Below are positions 1 to 6,390 of a stretch of 6,890 nucleotides of DNA, in pieces. The position numbers and the translations under genes were made by a program. The DNA is taken from NCBI GenBank assembly GCA_913042885.1, contig CAJWLW010000265.1:1-6890 (forward strand). The letters run 5' to 3'. Positions within the stretch are counted from its first letter, which is position 1; each line of letters opens with the position of its first letter. The notes below the pieces were generated by a model, which was given only the letters and a program-made list of their open reading frames with translations, was not told where the DNA came from and ran no database searches. This stretch comes from an uncultured Lentisphaeria bacterium (lineage in GTDB: Bacteria > Verrucomicrobiota > Lentisphaeria > JABSQK01 > CAJWLW01).

Positions 1-1248
1 CGGCTTCATGGTGATGCTGTAGCCCGGCTGCGACGGCAACTGATAGCGACCATCGCGCATGACGACCGGATCGATGAAATGTTCGTGGAGATGATCAGAA
101 TATTCGATCATGACATCATCGAGTGACGGTGAAACAGCGACGTAATTGAAAGCGGCCAGGTGCTGCACATGCTCGCACAGTCCGACCCCGCCGGCGTGCG
201 GGCACACCGGAATTCCGAACTTCGCAGCCATCAGGAGGACTGCCAGCACCTCATTGATCCCGCCCAGCCGGCAACTGTCGATCTGGCAGAAGGACATCGC
301 CCCCGCCTGCATGAACTGCTTGTGCTGGACGGCATTGCTGATGCACTCGCCGACGGCCACCCCGATCGGCGCCACCGCTTTGGCAATCGCGGCGTGCCCG
401 AGGATGTCGTCGGGGTGTGTCGGCTCTTCGATCCAACGTGGGTCGAGCGGCGCGATATGCTGCATGTATTCGATGGCCTGCTCGACACCCCAGACCTGGT
501 TCGCATCGACCATGAGTGCGCCGTCCGCGCCAATTTCTTCGCGGATGAGGGCGGCTCGCCTGACTTCCGCATCGACATCGACACCGATCTTCATTTTGAA
601 GCGGGTCCAGCCGGCAGCCATGTAGGTGCGCACCAGATCACGAACCTGATCATCACTGTATCCCAGCCAGCCCGCGCTGGAGGTGTAGGACGGCAGGCCG
701 ATACCGGCAAGTTCTTCAGCGCGGGCAGCGCGCGTTGCCGCGTGCTCACGGAGGATGGACAGTGCCTCGTCCGGTGTCAGCGCGTCGCTGATATAGCGGA
801 ACTCGACACAGTCGACCAGCGCCTCCGGCGACATCTCGGCGAGTAACTGCCACAGCGGCTTGTTTTCTTTCCTGGCATACAGATCCCAGACCGCATTGAC
901 CAGAGCACCGACGCCGAAGTGCACGACGCCCTTTTCCGGGCCGAGCCAGCGGAATTGCCCGTCGTTGGCCAGCTCGAACCAGAAGCTGCGCATGTCTGCG
1001 ATGATATCCTCGAGGGTGCGACCCACAACGATGTCCTTCATCACCTCGATCATCGCAGCGCAGACTTCATTGCCGCGTCCGAGCGTGAATGCGATACCGT
1101 TTCCGGTCAAGCCCGCGACGTCAGTCTCGATCGTCACGTATGGGCATGAATAATCGGGATCTTTGTGGAACGCATCGGAGCCGTGCAGGCCTTCGGATGT
1201 AGGGAAGCGAATGTCGCGGACGGAGATGGAGGTGATCTTGGTCGGCAT
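1..1248 (-). CDS. fucD: L-fuconate dehydratase (enolase superfamily), C-terminus cut by window edge
   Basis: Cytosolic enzyme of the non-phosphorylating L-fucose pathway: it dehydrates L-fuconate to 2-keto-3-deoxy-L-fuconate. My translation of the reverse strand gives 416 residues up to base 1. It closely follows my recollection of human ENOSF1 and Xanthomonas FucD, with blocks such as VRDIRFPTS, GPEKGVVH, WLGYSDD, EEPTHPDDILGHA, CPHAGGVGLCE and DHLHEHF. An N-terminal capping domain (about 1-180) precedes the (beta/alpha)7-beta barrel. Expected catalytic and metal residues are visible: K218 and K220 (KMK), D248 (VDANQ), E274 (IEEPT), E301 (VGE), D324 (QIDSCR) and H351 (CPHAGG). The numbering equals that of characterised FucD, which supports the start at 1248; a GGAGA site (bases 1254-1258 on the plus strand) lies 5 bases before it. 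Only roughly 15-25 C-terminal residues should be missing. It is divergent from iolD. One oddity: after E301 the sequence is CISNAVQH, where relatives have an NRV-type motif. The family is certain; substrate specificity is very likely. Confidence 0.93.
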   Translation of the reverse strand, partial: MPTKITSISVRDIRFPTSEGLHGSDAFHKDPDYSCPYVTIETDVAGLTGNGIAFTLGRGNEVCAAMIEVMKDIVVGRTLEDIIADMRSFWFELANDGQFRWLGPEKGVVHFGVGALVNAVWDLYARKENKPLWQLLAEMSPEALVDCVEFRYISDALTPDEALSILREHAATRAARAEELAGIGLPSYTSSAGWLGYSDDQVRDLVRTYMAAGWTRFKMKIGVDVDAEVRRAALIREEIGADGALMVDANQVWGVEQAIEYMQHIAPLDPRWIEEPTHPDDILGHAAIAKAVAPIGVAVGECISNAVQHKQFMQAGAMSFCQIDSCRLGGINEVLAVLLMAAKFGIPVCPHAGGVGLCEHVQHLAAFNYVAVSPSLDDVMIEYSDHLHEHFIDPVVMRDGRYQLPSQPGYSITMKP

Positions 1249-1253
1249 GTGTT

Positions 1254-1258
1254 TCTCC
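1254..1258 (-). promoter_or_regulatory. Ribosome binding site of fuconate dehydratase
   Basis: On the minus strand GGAGA precedes the ATG at 1248 with a 5-base gap. This fixes the start that gives family-standard numbering of the catalytic residues. Confidence 0.7.
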
Positions 1259-1321
1259 GAATACGTTAGTTCCTTGGGGTACGGTGCATTTCTGCTCGTG
1301 AGATTGAACTGTAAAGCCGCT

Positions 1322-1340
1322 CGTCACTTTTTGCATGACG
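1322..1340. promoter_or_regulatory. Possible operator, inverted repeat upstream of fucD
   Basis: Arms CGTCA and TGACG are separated by nine T-rich bases. The element lies about 75-90 bases upstream of the fucD start, a usual distance for a regulator site. The arms are only five bases, so chance occurrence is possible, and no regulator gene is present to match it. Confidence 0.2.
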
Positions 1341-1401
1341 TGAACTTCCATTTTCCCTGGTAGAACGGACCTCTGTGCCTGTTCAATCCGGCGGGAACCC
1401 A

Positions 1402-1425
1402 GGCCCGGAACCGATCGGCCCGGAA
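1402..1425. repeat. Direct repeat GGCCCGGAA around a palindrome
   Basis: Two exact copies of GGCCCGGAA start at 1402 and 1417. Between them lies the self-complementary octamer CCGATCGG (1411-1418, overlapping the second copy). The element sits mid-way in the divergent intergenic region, where a shared regulator could bind. The evidence is the pattern only; composition in a GC-rich genome could also produce it. Confidence 0.3.
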
Positions 1426-1503
1426 TTGGAAGGGCGCAATGGCAATGCAGCGATTGTCGGATAATTTTTCGTTGCGACAGAATTCAGTGTTGATCTATCA
1501 TGT

Positions 1504-1508
1504 GAGGA
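1504..1508 (+). promoter_or_regulatory. Ribosome binding site that decides the iolD start
   Basis: GAGGA lies 7 bases before the ATG at 1516. An in-frame TTG at 1510 would be only one base from this site, so it is too close to be the start. Confidence 0.75.
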
Positions 1509-1515
1509 ATTGAAG

Positions 1516-3405
1516 ATGGCGAAAAAGAAAAAGACAATCAGGCTCACAACCGCCCAGGCGGTTGTACGCTTTCTGTCGGTTCAATACAGCGAACGCGACG
1601 GTTCCCGGCAACGGCTCATACCGGGCGTATTTGGCATCTATGGTCACGGCAACGTATGCGGGCTGGGCCAGGCGCTGGAGGAATACGGCAAGGATCTGCC
1701 GTATTATCAGCCGTGCAACGAGCAGGGGATGGTTCACATAGCCAGCGGTTTGGCCAAGCGCACACAGCGGATGCAGACCCTGGCATGCGCGTCATCGATC
1801 GGTCCCGGCGCCACCAACATGGTGACTGGCGCGGCCACCGCGACGACCAACCGCCTGCCGGTTCTGCTGCTGCCGTCCGACTACTTCGCGAACCGCCATC
1901 AGGGGCCGGTGCTCCAGCAGCTGGAACACCCGGTCAGTGCCGATACAAGTGTCAACGACGCGTTGCGCCCGGTCAGCCGTTTCTTCGATCGTATCACGCG
2001 CCCCGAACAACTGCTGACAGCGCTGCCGAGTGCGATGCGGGTGCTGACGGACCCCGCGGACACCGGCGCGGTCACGATCTGCCTGCCGCAGGACGTCCAG
2101 TCGTACGCCTACGATTTTCCGGTTAATTTTTTCGAGGAGCGCGTCTGGCGTGTCGAGCGGCGCATTGCGGATCCGCAGCGTATCGATGAGGCTGTGGCGT
2201 TGCTGAAGAGCGCCCGTCGGCCGATGATCATTGCCGGCGGCGGCGTGCACTACTCCGACGCCGGCAAGGAGTTGATGAATTTCTGCCGTAACCTTGGCAT
2301 ACCGGTGAGCGAGACGTTTGCCGGCAAAGGCGCGGTGACGCAGCAGATCAGCGGGTTCCTCGGCGCCCAGGGCGTCGAGGGCAGCGGTGCTGCGGCCAAA
2401 CTGTCGGCCAAAGCGGATCTGGTTATTGCGGTAGGCACCCGGCTCACTGACTTTTCGACCGGATCGCAAACTGCCTTTCAGAATGCCAAGGTCCGTTTTA
2501 TCGGTATCAATGTGAACAGCATGGATGCGCACAAGAACGGTTCCGTCCCGATTCTGGGTGATGCCCGTGAAACCTTGAAGCGCCTCGGCAGTGCGGCGCG
2601 CAAGGCCGGCGTTAAGCCGAACGCGAAATATCTGGCAGAGGCGGACAAGGCCTGGGCGGCCTGGGAACGGACCTTGAAGAGGGAAGCGTTTGCCCCCGTC
2701 AAAGGCTCCGCCATGCGGCAGGGCGAGGTCATCAATCAAGTGCAGAAGGCCTCGCGCCGCGGCGACACCGTCGTGGCGGCGGCCGGCAGTATTATCGGTG
2801 ACGTCAACAAATGCTTCCATGCGTTCGACGGGCGCACGGCAATGCTGGAGTTTGCGTTCTCATGCATGGGCTGGGAGATTCCCGCTGCTATCGGTGCACG
2901 CATGGTGCAGCCGAAAGGCGAGATCTATGCCATGATCGGTGACGGCGTGTACCTGATGAATCCGACCGAGCTTGTGACCGCCGTGCAGGAGAACCTGAAA
3001 ATCACCGTCATCGTAACCGATAACCATGGGTTTCAGGTGATTCGACGGCTGCAGATGTTTCGAGCCGGTATCAGCTTCGGCAATGAGTTGCGTGAGCGCG
3101 ACACGAAAACAGACCGGCTCGAGGGCGACTATGTCGACATCGATTTCGCCGCCAACGCCCGCAGCTTTGGCCTTGCCGCATGGCAGGTTGCAACGCCGGA
3201 GGAGCTCGCCGATGCACTGGCGGAAGCACGCCGGGAGAAGGGGCCGTGCCTTATCGTGGCGGAGATCGAAAAGCATGAGTTCGGCCCGGGCGGCGGCGTA
3301 TGGTGGGACGCGTTGCCGGCCGAAGTTTCCGGCAATGCCGTCACCCGCAAGATTCGCAAGGGCTATGAAGGTGATCGTGACAGCCTGCAGCGCTTTTACT
3401 ACTGA
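1516..3405 (+). CDS. iolD: IolD-type ThDP-dependent trihydroxycyclohexane-1,2-dione hydrolase
   Basis: In myo-inositol catabolism IolD hydrolyses the ring of 3D-(3,5/4)-trihydroxycyclohexane-1,2-dione to 5-deoxy-D-glucuronate in the cytosol. The 629-residue product matches IolD in length (Bacillus subtilis enzyme about 637) and in collinear motifs: IRLTTAQA near the start, GHGNVCGLGQALE (43-55), the ThDP-activating glutamate E69 in NEQG, SIGPGATN (94-101), VSRFFDRITRPEQL (153-166), GTRLTDF (307-313), SCMGWE (449-454), the ThDP/Mg motif GDG (475-477) to DN (502-503), and a C-terminal QRFYY, which I recall from proteobacterial and actinobacterial IolD proteins. Three domains follow the usual order: Pyr-binding (about 10-200), central (about 220-370) and PP-binding (about 400-590). 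ATG 1516 is preferred over TTG 1510 from ribosome-site spacing and because family members begin just before the KKxIRLTT block. It is followed after 18 bases by an acyl-CoA synthetase. No other inositol genes are seen here, so an alternative diketone substrate cannot be excluded. Confidence 0.9.
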   Translation: MAKKKKTIRLTTAQAVVRFLSVQYSERDGSRQRLIPGVFGIYGHGNVCGLGQALEEYGKDLPYYQPCNEQGMVHIASGLAKRTQRMQTLACASSIGPGATNMVTGAATATTNRLPVLLLPSDYFANRHQGPVLQQLEHPVSADTSVNDALRPVSRFFDRITRPEQLLTALPSAMRVLTDPADTGAVTICLPQDVQSYAYDFPVNFFEERVWRVERRIADPQRIDEAVALLKSARRPMIIAGGGVHYSDAGKELMNFCRNLGIPVSETFAGKGAVTQQISGFLGAQGVEGSGAAAKLSAKADLVIAVGTRLTDFSTGSQTAFQNAKVRFIGINVNSMDAHKNGSVPILGDARETLKRLGSAARKAGVKPNAKYLAEADKAWAAWERTLKREAFAPVKGSAMRQGEVINQVQKASRRGDTVVAAAGSIIGDVNKCFHAFDGRTAMLEFAFSCMGWEIPAAIGARMVQPKGEIYAMIGDGVYLMNPTELVTAVQENLKITVIVTDNHGFQVIRRLQMFRAGISFGNELRERDTKTDRLEGDYVDIDFAANARSFGLAAWQVATPEELADALAEARREKGPCLIVAEIEKHEFGPGGGVWWDALPAEVSGNAVTRKIRKGYEGDRDSLQRFYY

Positions 3406-3412
3406 CCAACCC

Positions 3413-3417
3413 AGGAG
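3413..3417 (+). promoter_or_regulatory. Ribosome binding site for the GTG-started acyl-CoA synthetase
   Basis: AGGAG lies 6 bases before GTG at 3424, inside the 18-base gap after the iolD stop. It supports the GTG start and translational linkage in one transcript. Confidence 0.75.
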
Positions 3418-3423
3418 TGGCAA

Positions 3424-5322
3424 GTGGCCGGTGATTATAAATCAATTGCGGCGCAATCGCTGCAGGACCCGGAAGGTTTTTGGGCGGAGGCGGCCGAGTC
3501 CGTTCACTGGTACAAGCGCTGGGATCGGGTTCTCGATGACAGCAACGTGCCGTTCTATCGCTGGTTCACGGGCGGCGTCGTCAATACCTGCTATAATGCC
3601 GTTGACCGCCATGTCGACGGCGGCCGTGCCGATCAACCGGCGCTGATCTACGACAGCCCGGTCACCGATACGATCAGGACGATCACCTATCAGGAGCTGC
3701 GTGACAAGACTGCGGCGTTCGCAGGGGCTTTGGCTGCACTCGGGGTCGGCAAAGGGGACCGTGTGCTGATCTATATGCCGATGGTGCCGCAGGCCATCGT
3801 CGCGATGCTCGGATGCGCCCGCCTGGGCGCTGTGCACTCTGTCGTGTTCGGCGGTTTCGCGGCGAACGAACTGGCTGTGCGCATCGACGACGCCCTGCCG
3901 AAGGTGATCGTCTCCGCGAGCTGCGGGATCGAGGTGAGCAGGATCATTTCTTACAAGCCACTGCTTGACCAAGCTATCGAGCTGGCCACCCACAAACCCG
4001 ATAACTGTATCATTCTGCAGCGACCGACGGAACGCGCGGAACTGACTGAGGGGCGGGACCTGGACTGGAAGGCGGTCATGGATGCGGCAGCCCCGCACGA
4101 CTGTGTGCCGGTGGCGGCGACGGACCCGCTGTACATCCTCTACACCTCTGGGACAACAGGCGAGCCGAAAGGCATTGTGCGCGACAACGGCGGCCATATC
4201 GTGGCGCTGAACTGGACGATGAAAAACATCTACGACGTTGACCCCGGCGACGTCTACTGGGCGGCATCGGATATCGGCTGGGTGGTCGGGCATTCCTACA
4301 TCGTTTACGGTCCGCTGTTCCATGGCAACACGACGATCCTTTTCGAAGGCAAACCCGTGGGCACCCCCGATGCCGGTGCTTTCTGGCGAGTCATCTCGCA
4401 GCACAACGTCAAAGCCATGTTCACGGCACCGACAGCTTTTCGTGCGATCAAGAAAGAAGATCCGGATGCTGCACTGATCGGCAAGTACGACCTTTCCGGC
4501 TTCAAGACCTTGTTCCTGGCCGGTGAGCGTACCGACCCGGACACCCTCGAGTGGGCGGAGAAACATCTCGGAGTTCCGGTCATCGATCATTGGTGGCAGA
4601 CCGAGACTGCCTGGTCGATTTGCGCCAACTGCATGGGCATCGAGCCGCTGCCGGTGAAACCGGGATCGGTGGCGCAAGCAGCCCCGGGCATGGATGTGCG
4701 CGTCGTCGATGACAGCAATCGGGAAGTGAAACGCGGTGACATCGGCGCGCTCGTCGTCAAGCTGCCGCTGCCGCCCGGCACGCTGCCGACGCTGTGGAAT
4801 GCCGATGACCGCTTTGTCGAGACGTATTACTCCGAGTTCCCCGGCTATTACAAGACGGCGGACGCCGGCTACATCGACGACGACGGTTACGTCTTTGTCA
4901 TGTCGCGCACCGACGACATCATCAACGTCGCCGGCCACCGGCTCTCCACTGGTGCCATGGAAGAGGTGTTGGCGGCACACCCCGACGTTGCGGAATGCGC
5001 CGTGATCGGCGTTGCCGACGATTTGAAAGGGCAGCTGCCGCTCGGCTTCCTCGTCCTCAAGTCAGGCGACACGCGCAGTCATGACGAGATCGTCACGGAC
5101 GTCGTCAAAATGGTTCGCGAGCAGATTGGTCCGGTCGCCGCTTTCAAGACGGCGACCGTCGTCAATCGGCTTCCGAAGACCAGGTCCGGAAAGATCCTGC
5201 GCGGCACCATGCAGTCGATCGCCGACAGCAGGGAGTACAAGATGCCCGCCACCATCGACGACCCGGCGATCCTCGATGAGATTGCCACGGCCCTGCAGAC
5301 TGTGGGATATGCCGGGGGCTGA
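3424..5322 (+). CDS. prpE: Propionyl-CoA synthetase / ACSS3-type short-chain acyl-CoA ligase
   Basis: AMP-forming ligase that activates a short carboxylic acid (propionate or a similar acid) with ATP and CoA through an acyl-adenylate. The 632 residues match the family's usual length. Visible in order: the N-terminal ACAS region with FW...HWYKRWDRVLDDSN (19-41); GDRVLIYMPM (111-120); GAVHSVVFGGFA (135-146); the P-loop YTSGTTGEPKG (240-250); ASDIGWVVGHSYIVY (281-295); the A5 motif WWQTE (390-394); the A8 hinge RTDDIINVAGHRLSTGAMEE (495-514); and the A10 motif PKTRSGK with catalytic lysine K590. The order and wording fit PrpE/ACSS3 better than acetyl-CoA synthetase. Two spots differ from common versions: TETAW where many have TETGW, and YKTADAG at A7, which resembles the DAG form of ACSS3. 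GTG start with a good ribosome site. It is co-directional with iolD, 18 bases downstream, so one operon. The exact acid is not decidable from sequence. Confidence 0.9.
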   Translation: MAGDYKSIAAQSLQDPEGFWAEAAESVHWYKRWDRVLDDSNVPFYRWFTGGVVNTCYNAVDRHVDGGRADQPALIYDSPVTDTIRTITYQELRDKTAAFAGALAALGVGKGDRVLIYMPMVPQAIVAMLGCARLGAVHSVVFGGFAANELAVRIDDALPKVIVSASCGIEVSRIISYKPLLDQAIELATHKPDNCIILQRPTERAELTEGRDLDWKAVMDAAAPHDCVPVAATDPLYILYTSGTTGEPKGIVRDNGGHIVALNWTMKNIYDVDPGDVYWAASDIGWVVGHSYIVYGPLFHGNTTILFEGKPVGTPDAGAFWRVISQHNVKAMFTAPTAFRAIKKEDPDAALIGKYDLSGFKTLFLAGERTDPDTLEWAEKHLGVPVIDHWWQTETAWSICANCMGIEPLPVKPGSVAQAAPGMDVRVVDDSNREVKRGDIGALVVKLPLPPGTLPTLWNADDRFVETYYSEFPGYYKTADAGYIDDDGYVFVMSRTDDIINVAGHRLSTGAMEEVLAAHPDVAECAVIGVADDLKGQLPLGFLVLKSGDTRSHDEIVTDVVKMVREQIGPVAAFKTATVVNRLPKTRSGKILRGTMQSIADSREYKMPATIDDPAILDEIATALQTVGYAGG

Positions 5323-5604
5323 AAAGGTCCTCTCCCAAGATCACGGCAGCGGCAATTGAATCTCGATATCGGGGAATTTGCTGCTTATGAACCGCAATGC
5401 CGGCACAGTATGACAGTGCATGGGGTTCGGATTTTTTTGTGTCGGGCAGCTGCATCCAATAAATATATCTTTCTCCATTGCCATGGCTGCCAGACCGCAA
5501 GATCTGCGGGGAAAATCTTCAGGATACCCGTCGACTTGGCGGAGCCGCAGCGTTGTAAAACGTGATGCAGCGTGTGATTTGCATCGGCACTGCCACCTCT
5601 GGCT
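5323..5604. other. Non-coding stretch after prpE
   Basis: Apart from the possible terminator I see nothing coding. The frames that pass through have cysteine- and arginine-rich, non-family-like translations. A small hairpin, CCGCA (5495-5499) / TGCGG (5505-5509), is present but has no T run. The base composition is more AT-rich than the flanking genes, as expected for intergenic DNA. Confidence 0.5.
5389..5438 (+). terminator. Possible rho-independent terminator of the iolD-prpE operon
   Basis: GAACC (5389-5393) can pair with GGTTC (5424-5428), and inside it ATGC (5397-5400) with GCAT (5418-5421), or alternatively GCAC (5403-5406) with GTGC (5416-5419). Three bases after the outer stem comes a run of seven T (5432-5438). 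It starts 67 bases after the prpE stop. The stem is interrupted by an internal loop, so the call is moderate; folding energy was not computed. Confidence 0.4.
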
Positions 5605-6114
5605 TCATCGAGATTGGAAGCTGTACTTGCCTGACTGTGCTGCGAAGACCGCACAGCCGTCCTCTGACCTGAGAAACTCCAGCCCCCGCGCTTTGGCAGC
5701 GGGCTTGCCGCCTTCCTTCACCTTGGCCGCCGTCGGTGCCGGCACGAAGACTGTTGCCGTGGTGTTCGCAGGGATCGTCAGGTTCATCGCGAATCGGCCA
5801 TTTTCGAGCTGCCACTCAACGGTGATTTTCCCTCGCACGGATTCGTAGCTGGCCTTCACCCAATCGATTTTCCGGCCCGGTCGTGGCCGGATCGCCATGT
5901 GCGCGAAGCCCGGTTGATCCCCATCGGGATTCCACAGGTCGGCCTTGGTTGGCGTGAGGTTTTTTTTGTCCGCCGCGACGAGAATCTGGTAAGACGTCTG
6001 CAGCTACCCGCGCTGTGCTGATTTCACGGCCCAGCTCAAGCACGGTCGGCGGGCATCGACGCCCATTGGATTCTCGAGATACTCGCAACGCATGCGGATG
6101 GGGTTGATGCTCAT
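5605..6114 (-). pseudogene. Collapsed GH78 alpha-L-rhamnosidase remnant
   Basis: Intact relatives are large (commonly 800-1100 residues) glycosidases that remove terminal L-rhamnose. Reading the minus strand from ATG at 6114 to TGA at 5605 gives 170 codons in one frame. Codons 1-52 look like the start of GH78 proteins: RCEYLENPMGVDARRP, then LSW, then QTSYQILVAADKK and DLW. The following part, GFAHMAIRPRPG, WVKASYESVRGKI and TIPANTTATVFVPA, is the characteristic C-terminal beta-sandwich (Bac_rhamnosid_C type). The catalytic (alpha/alpha)6 barrel and accessory domains are absent; the junction falls near codons 53-57. Codon 37 is TAG (bases 6004-6006), where relatives usually have glutamine in RGQ-QTAYQI-like text. 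No good ribosome site precedes the ATG. This is therefore a dead gene made by an internal deletion of probably 700 codons or more. The C-terminal part from GFAHM could also be read alone as a 97-codon frame, but it would be an isolated domain without function. Confidence 0.85.
6004..6006 (-). other. In-frame amber stop in the GH78 remnant
   Basis: TAG at codon 37 interrupts the sequence between SAQRG and LQTSYQI. A single C-to-T change from CAG would explain it, because glutamine is common here in the family as I recall it. Both sides remain in frame and recognisable. Confidence 0.75.
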
Positions 6115-6122
6115 TGGATTCT
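6064..6122. repeat. 11-base direct repeat at the start of the GH78 remnant
   Basis: CATTGGATTCT occurs at 6064-6074 and again at 6112-6122. On the minus strand these read AGAATCCAATG, once at the presumed start codon and once at the ENPMG codons. Chance or a small local duplication are both possible. Confidence 0.35.
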
Positions 6123-6139
6123 GGTTTCTGGTTTCTGGG
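6119..6139 (+). repeat. Heptamer tandem repeat TTCTGGT x3
   Basis: Three copies of TTCTGGT in direct succession (the last ends in G). It lies immediately upstream of the GH78 remnant's start and has a near-relative, TTCAGGT x2, about 110 bases further on. Confidence 0.8.
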
Positions 6140-6250
6140 CTTCGTGACGCGCGATGAAGCGTGTCAGATCGTTCCGTCTCGCGGGCGTCGTCGAGAACCC
6201 GGAGCAGATGAGGCCGGGTTTGTGAAAGAGGTGAGGCGATTTTGGCGGTT

Positions 6251-6269
6251 TTCAGGTTTCAGGTGTCAG
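6251..6269 (+). repeat. Heptamer tandem repeat TTCAGGT x2 plus partial copy
   Basis: Two exact copies of TTCAGGT (6251-6264) are followed by the partial copy GTCAG. It differs by one base from the TTCTGGT unit at 6119-6139, so both may come from the same kind of simple repeat. Confidence 0.7.
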
Positions 6270-6272
6270 CAG

Positions 6273-6301
6273 TTGCGTAAATTTTTATTTGGCGATACAC
6301 T
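6273..6301 (+). promoter_or_regulatory. Sigma70-like promoter for the last gene
   Basis: TTGCGT (6273-6278) and TACACT (6296-6301) are separated by exactly 17 bases, with an AT-rich spacer that stands out from the GC-rich surroundings. Transcription would begin near 6308 and leave a leader of about 110 bases before the ATG at 6420. The -35 matches consensus in its first three bases and the -10 in four of six. Confidence 0.45.
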
Positions 6302-6329
6302 ACACTGCCAATTGACGATTGAAGATATA

Positions 6330-6355
6330 GGCAGGGGAATTCTGGGCAGGAGAAT
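6330..6355 (+). repeat. Imperfect 15-base-period duplication
   Basis: GGCAGGGGAAT (6330-6340) recurs as GGCAGGAGAAT (6345-6355), with one mismatch in eleven. It lies within the presumed 5' leader of the gene starting at 6420. Confidence 0.5.
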
Positions 6356-6390
6356 GGGATTCCGGAAAACTCTTTATCACCCCTTTGGGG

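Larger units (their letters stand above)
1249..1515. other. Divergent intergenic region between fucD and iolD
   Basis: This 267-base stretch between two divergent start codons holds no convincing gene. It must carry the promoters of both sides. Visible elements are: an inverted repeat CGTCA (1322-1326) / TGACG (1336-1340) on the fucD side; a direct repeat GGCCCGGAA (1402-1410 and 1417-1425) surrounding the palindrome CCGATCGG (1411-1418); and GATAAT (1460-1465), a possible -10 box for iolD without a good -35. The short frames that cross it show no family resemblance. Shared control of the two transcription units is plausible but is inference. Confidence 0.6.

Noticed and set aside
146..846. 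Two plus-strand frames of 159 and 228 codons in the first part of the window
   Set aside because: They are antisense to the fuconate dehydratase, whose catalytic residues are all present on the minus strand.
1472..1501. TTGCGA and TATCAT with 18-base spacing as the iolD promoter
   Set aside because: Good -10 match, but transcription would start near 1508, so the ribosome site at 1504-1508 would not be in the message.
1510..1512. TTG as the iolD start codon
   Set aside because: Only one base from the GAGGA ribosome site, while ATG at 1516 has a 7-base gap and fits the family N-terminus.
1792..2820. A 342-codon open frame on the minus strand inside iolD
   Set aside because: Antisense shadow of a clear IolD coding region; no recognisable domain or supported start.
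3442..4980. A 512-codon open frame on the minus strand inside the acyl-CoA synthetase gene
   Set aside because: It lies fully antisense to a gene with clear family motifs, and its translation is histidine-, arginine- and valine-rich without family resemblance. Long antisense frames are usual in GC-rich genes.
5495..5509. Hairpin CCGCA/TGCGG as a terminator
   Set aside because: The stem is only five pairs and is not followed by a T run; the structure at 5389-5438 is a better candidate.
5420..5848. A 142-codon plus-strand frame after the prpE gene
   Set aside because: It runs antisense through the recognisable GH78 C-terminal domain and has no family-like sequence.
6111..6240. A minus-strand frame ending in TGA that overlaps the ATG of the GH78 remnant, as if an upstream operon gene ended there
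   Set aside because: Its translation is low in recognisable content, it runs through the heptamer repeat, and no family text was seen.
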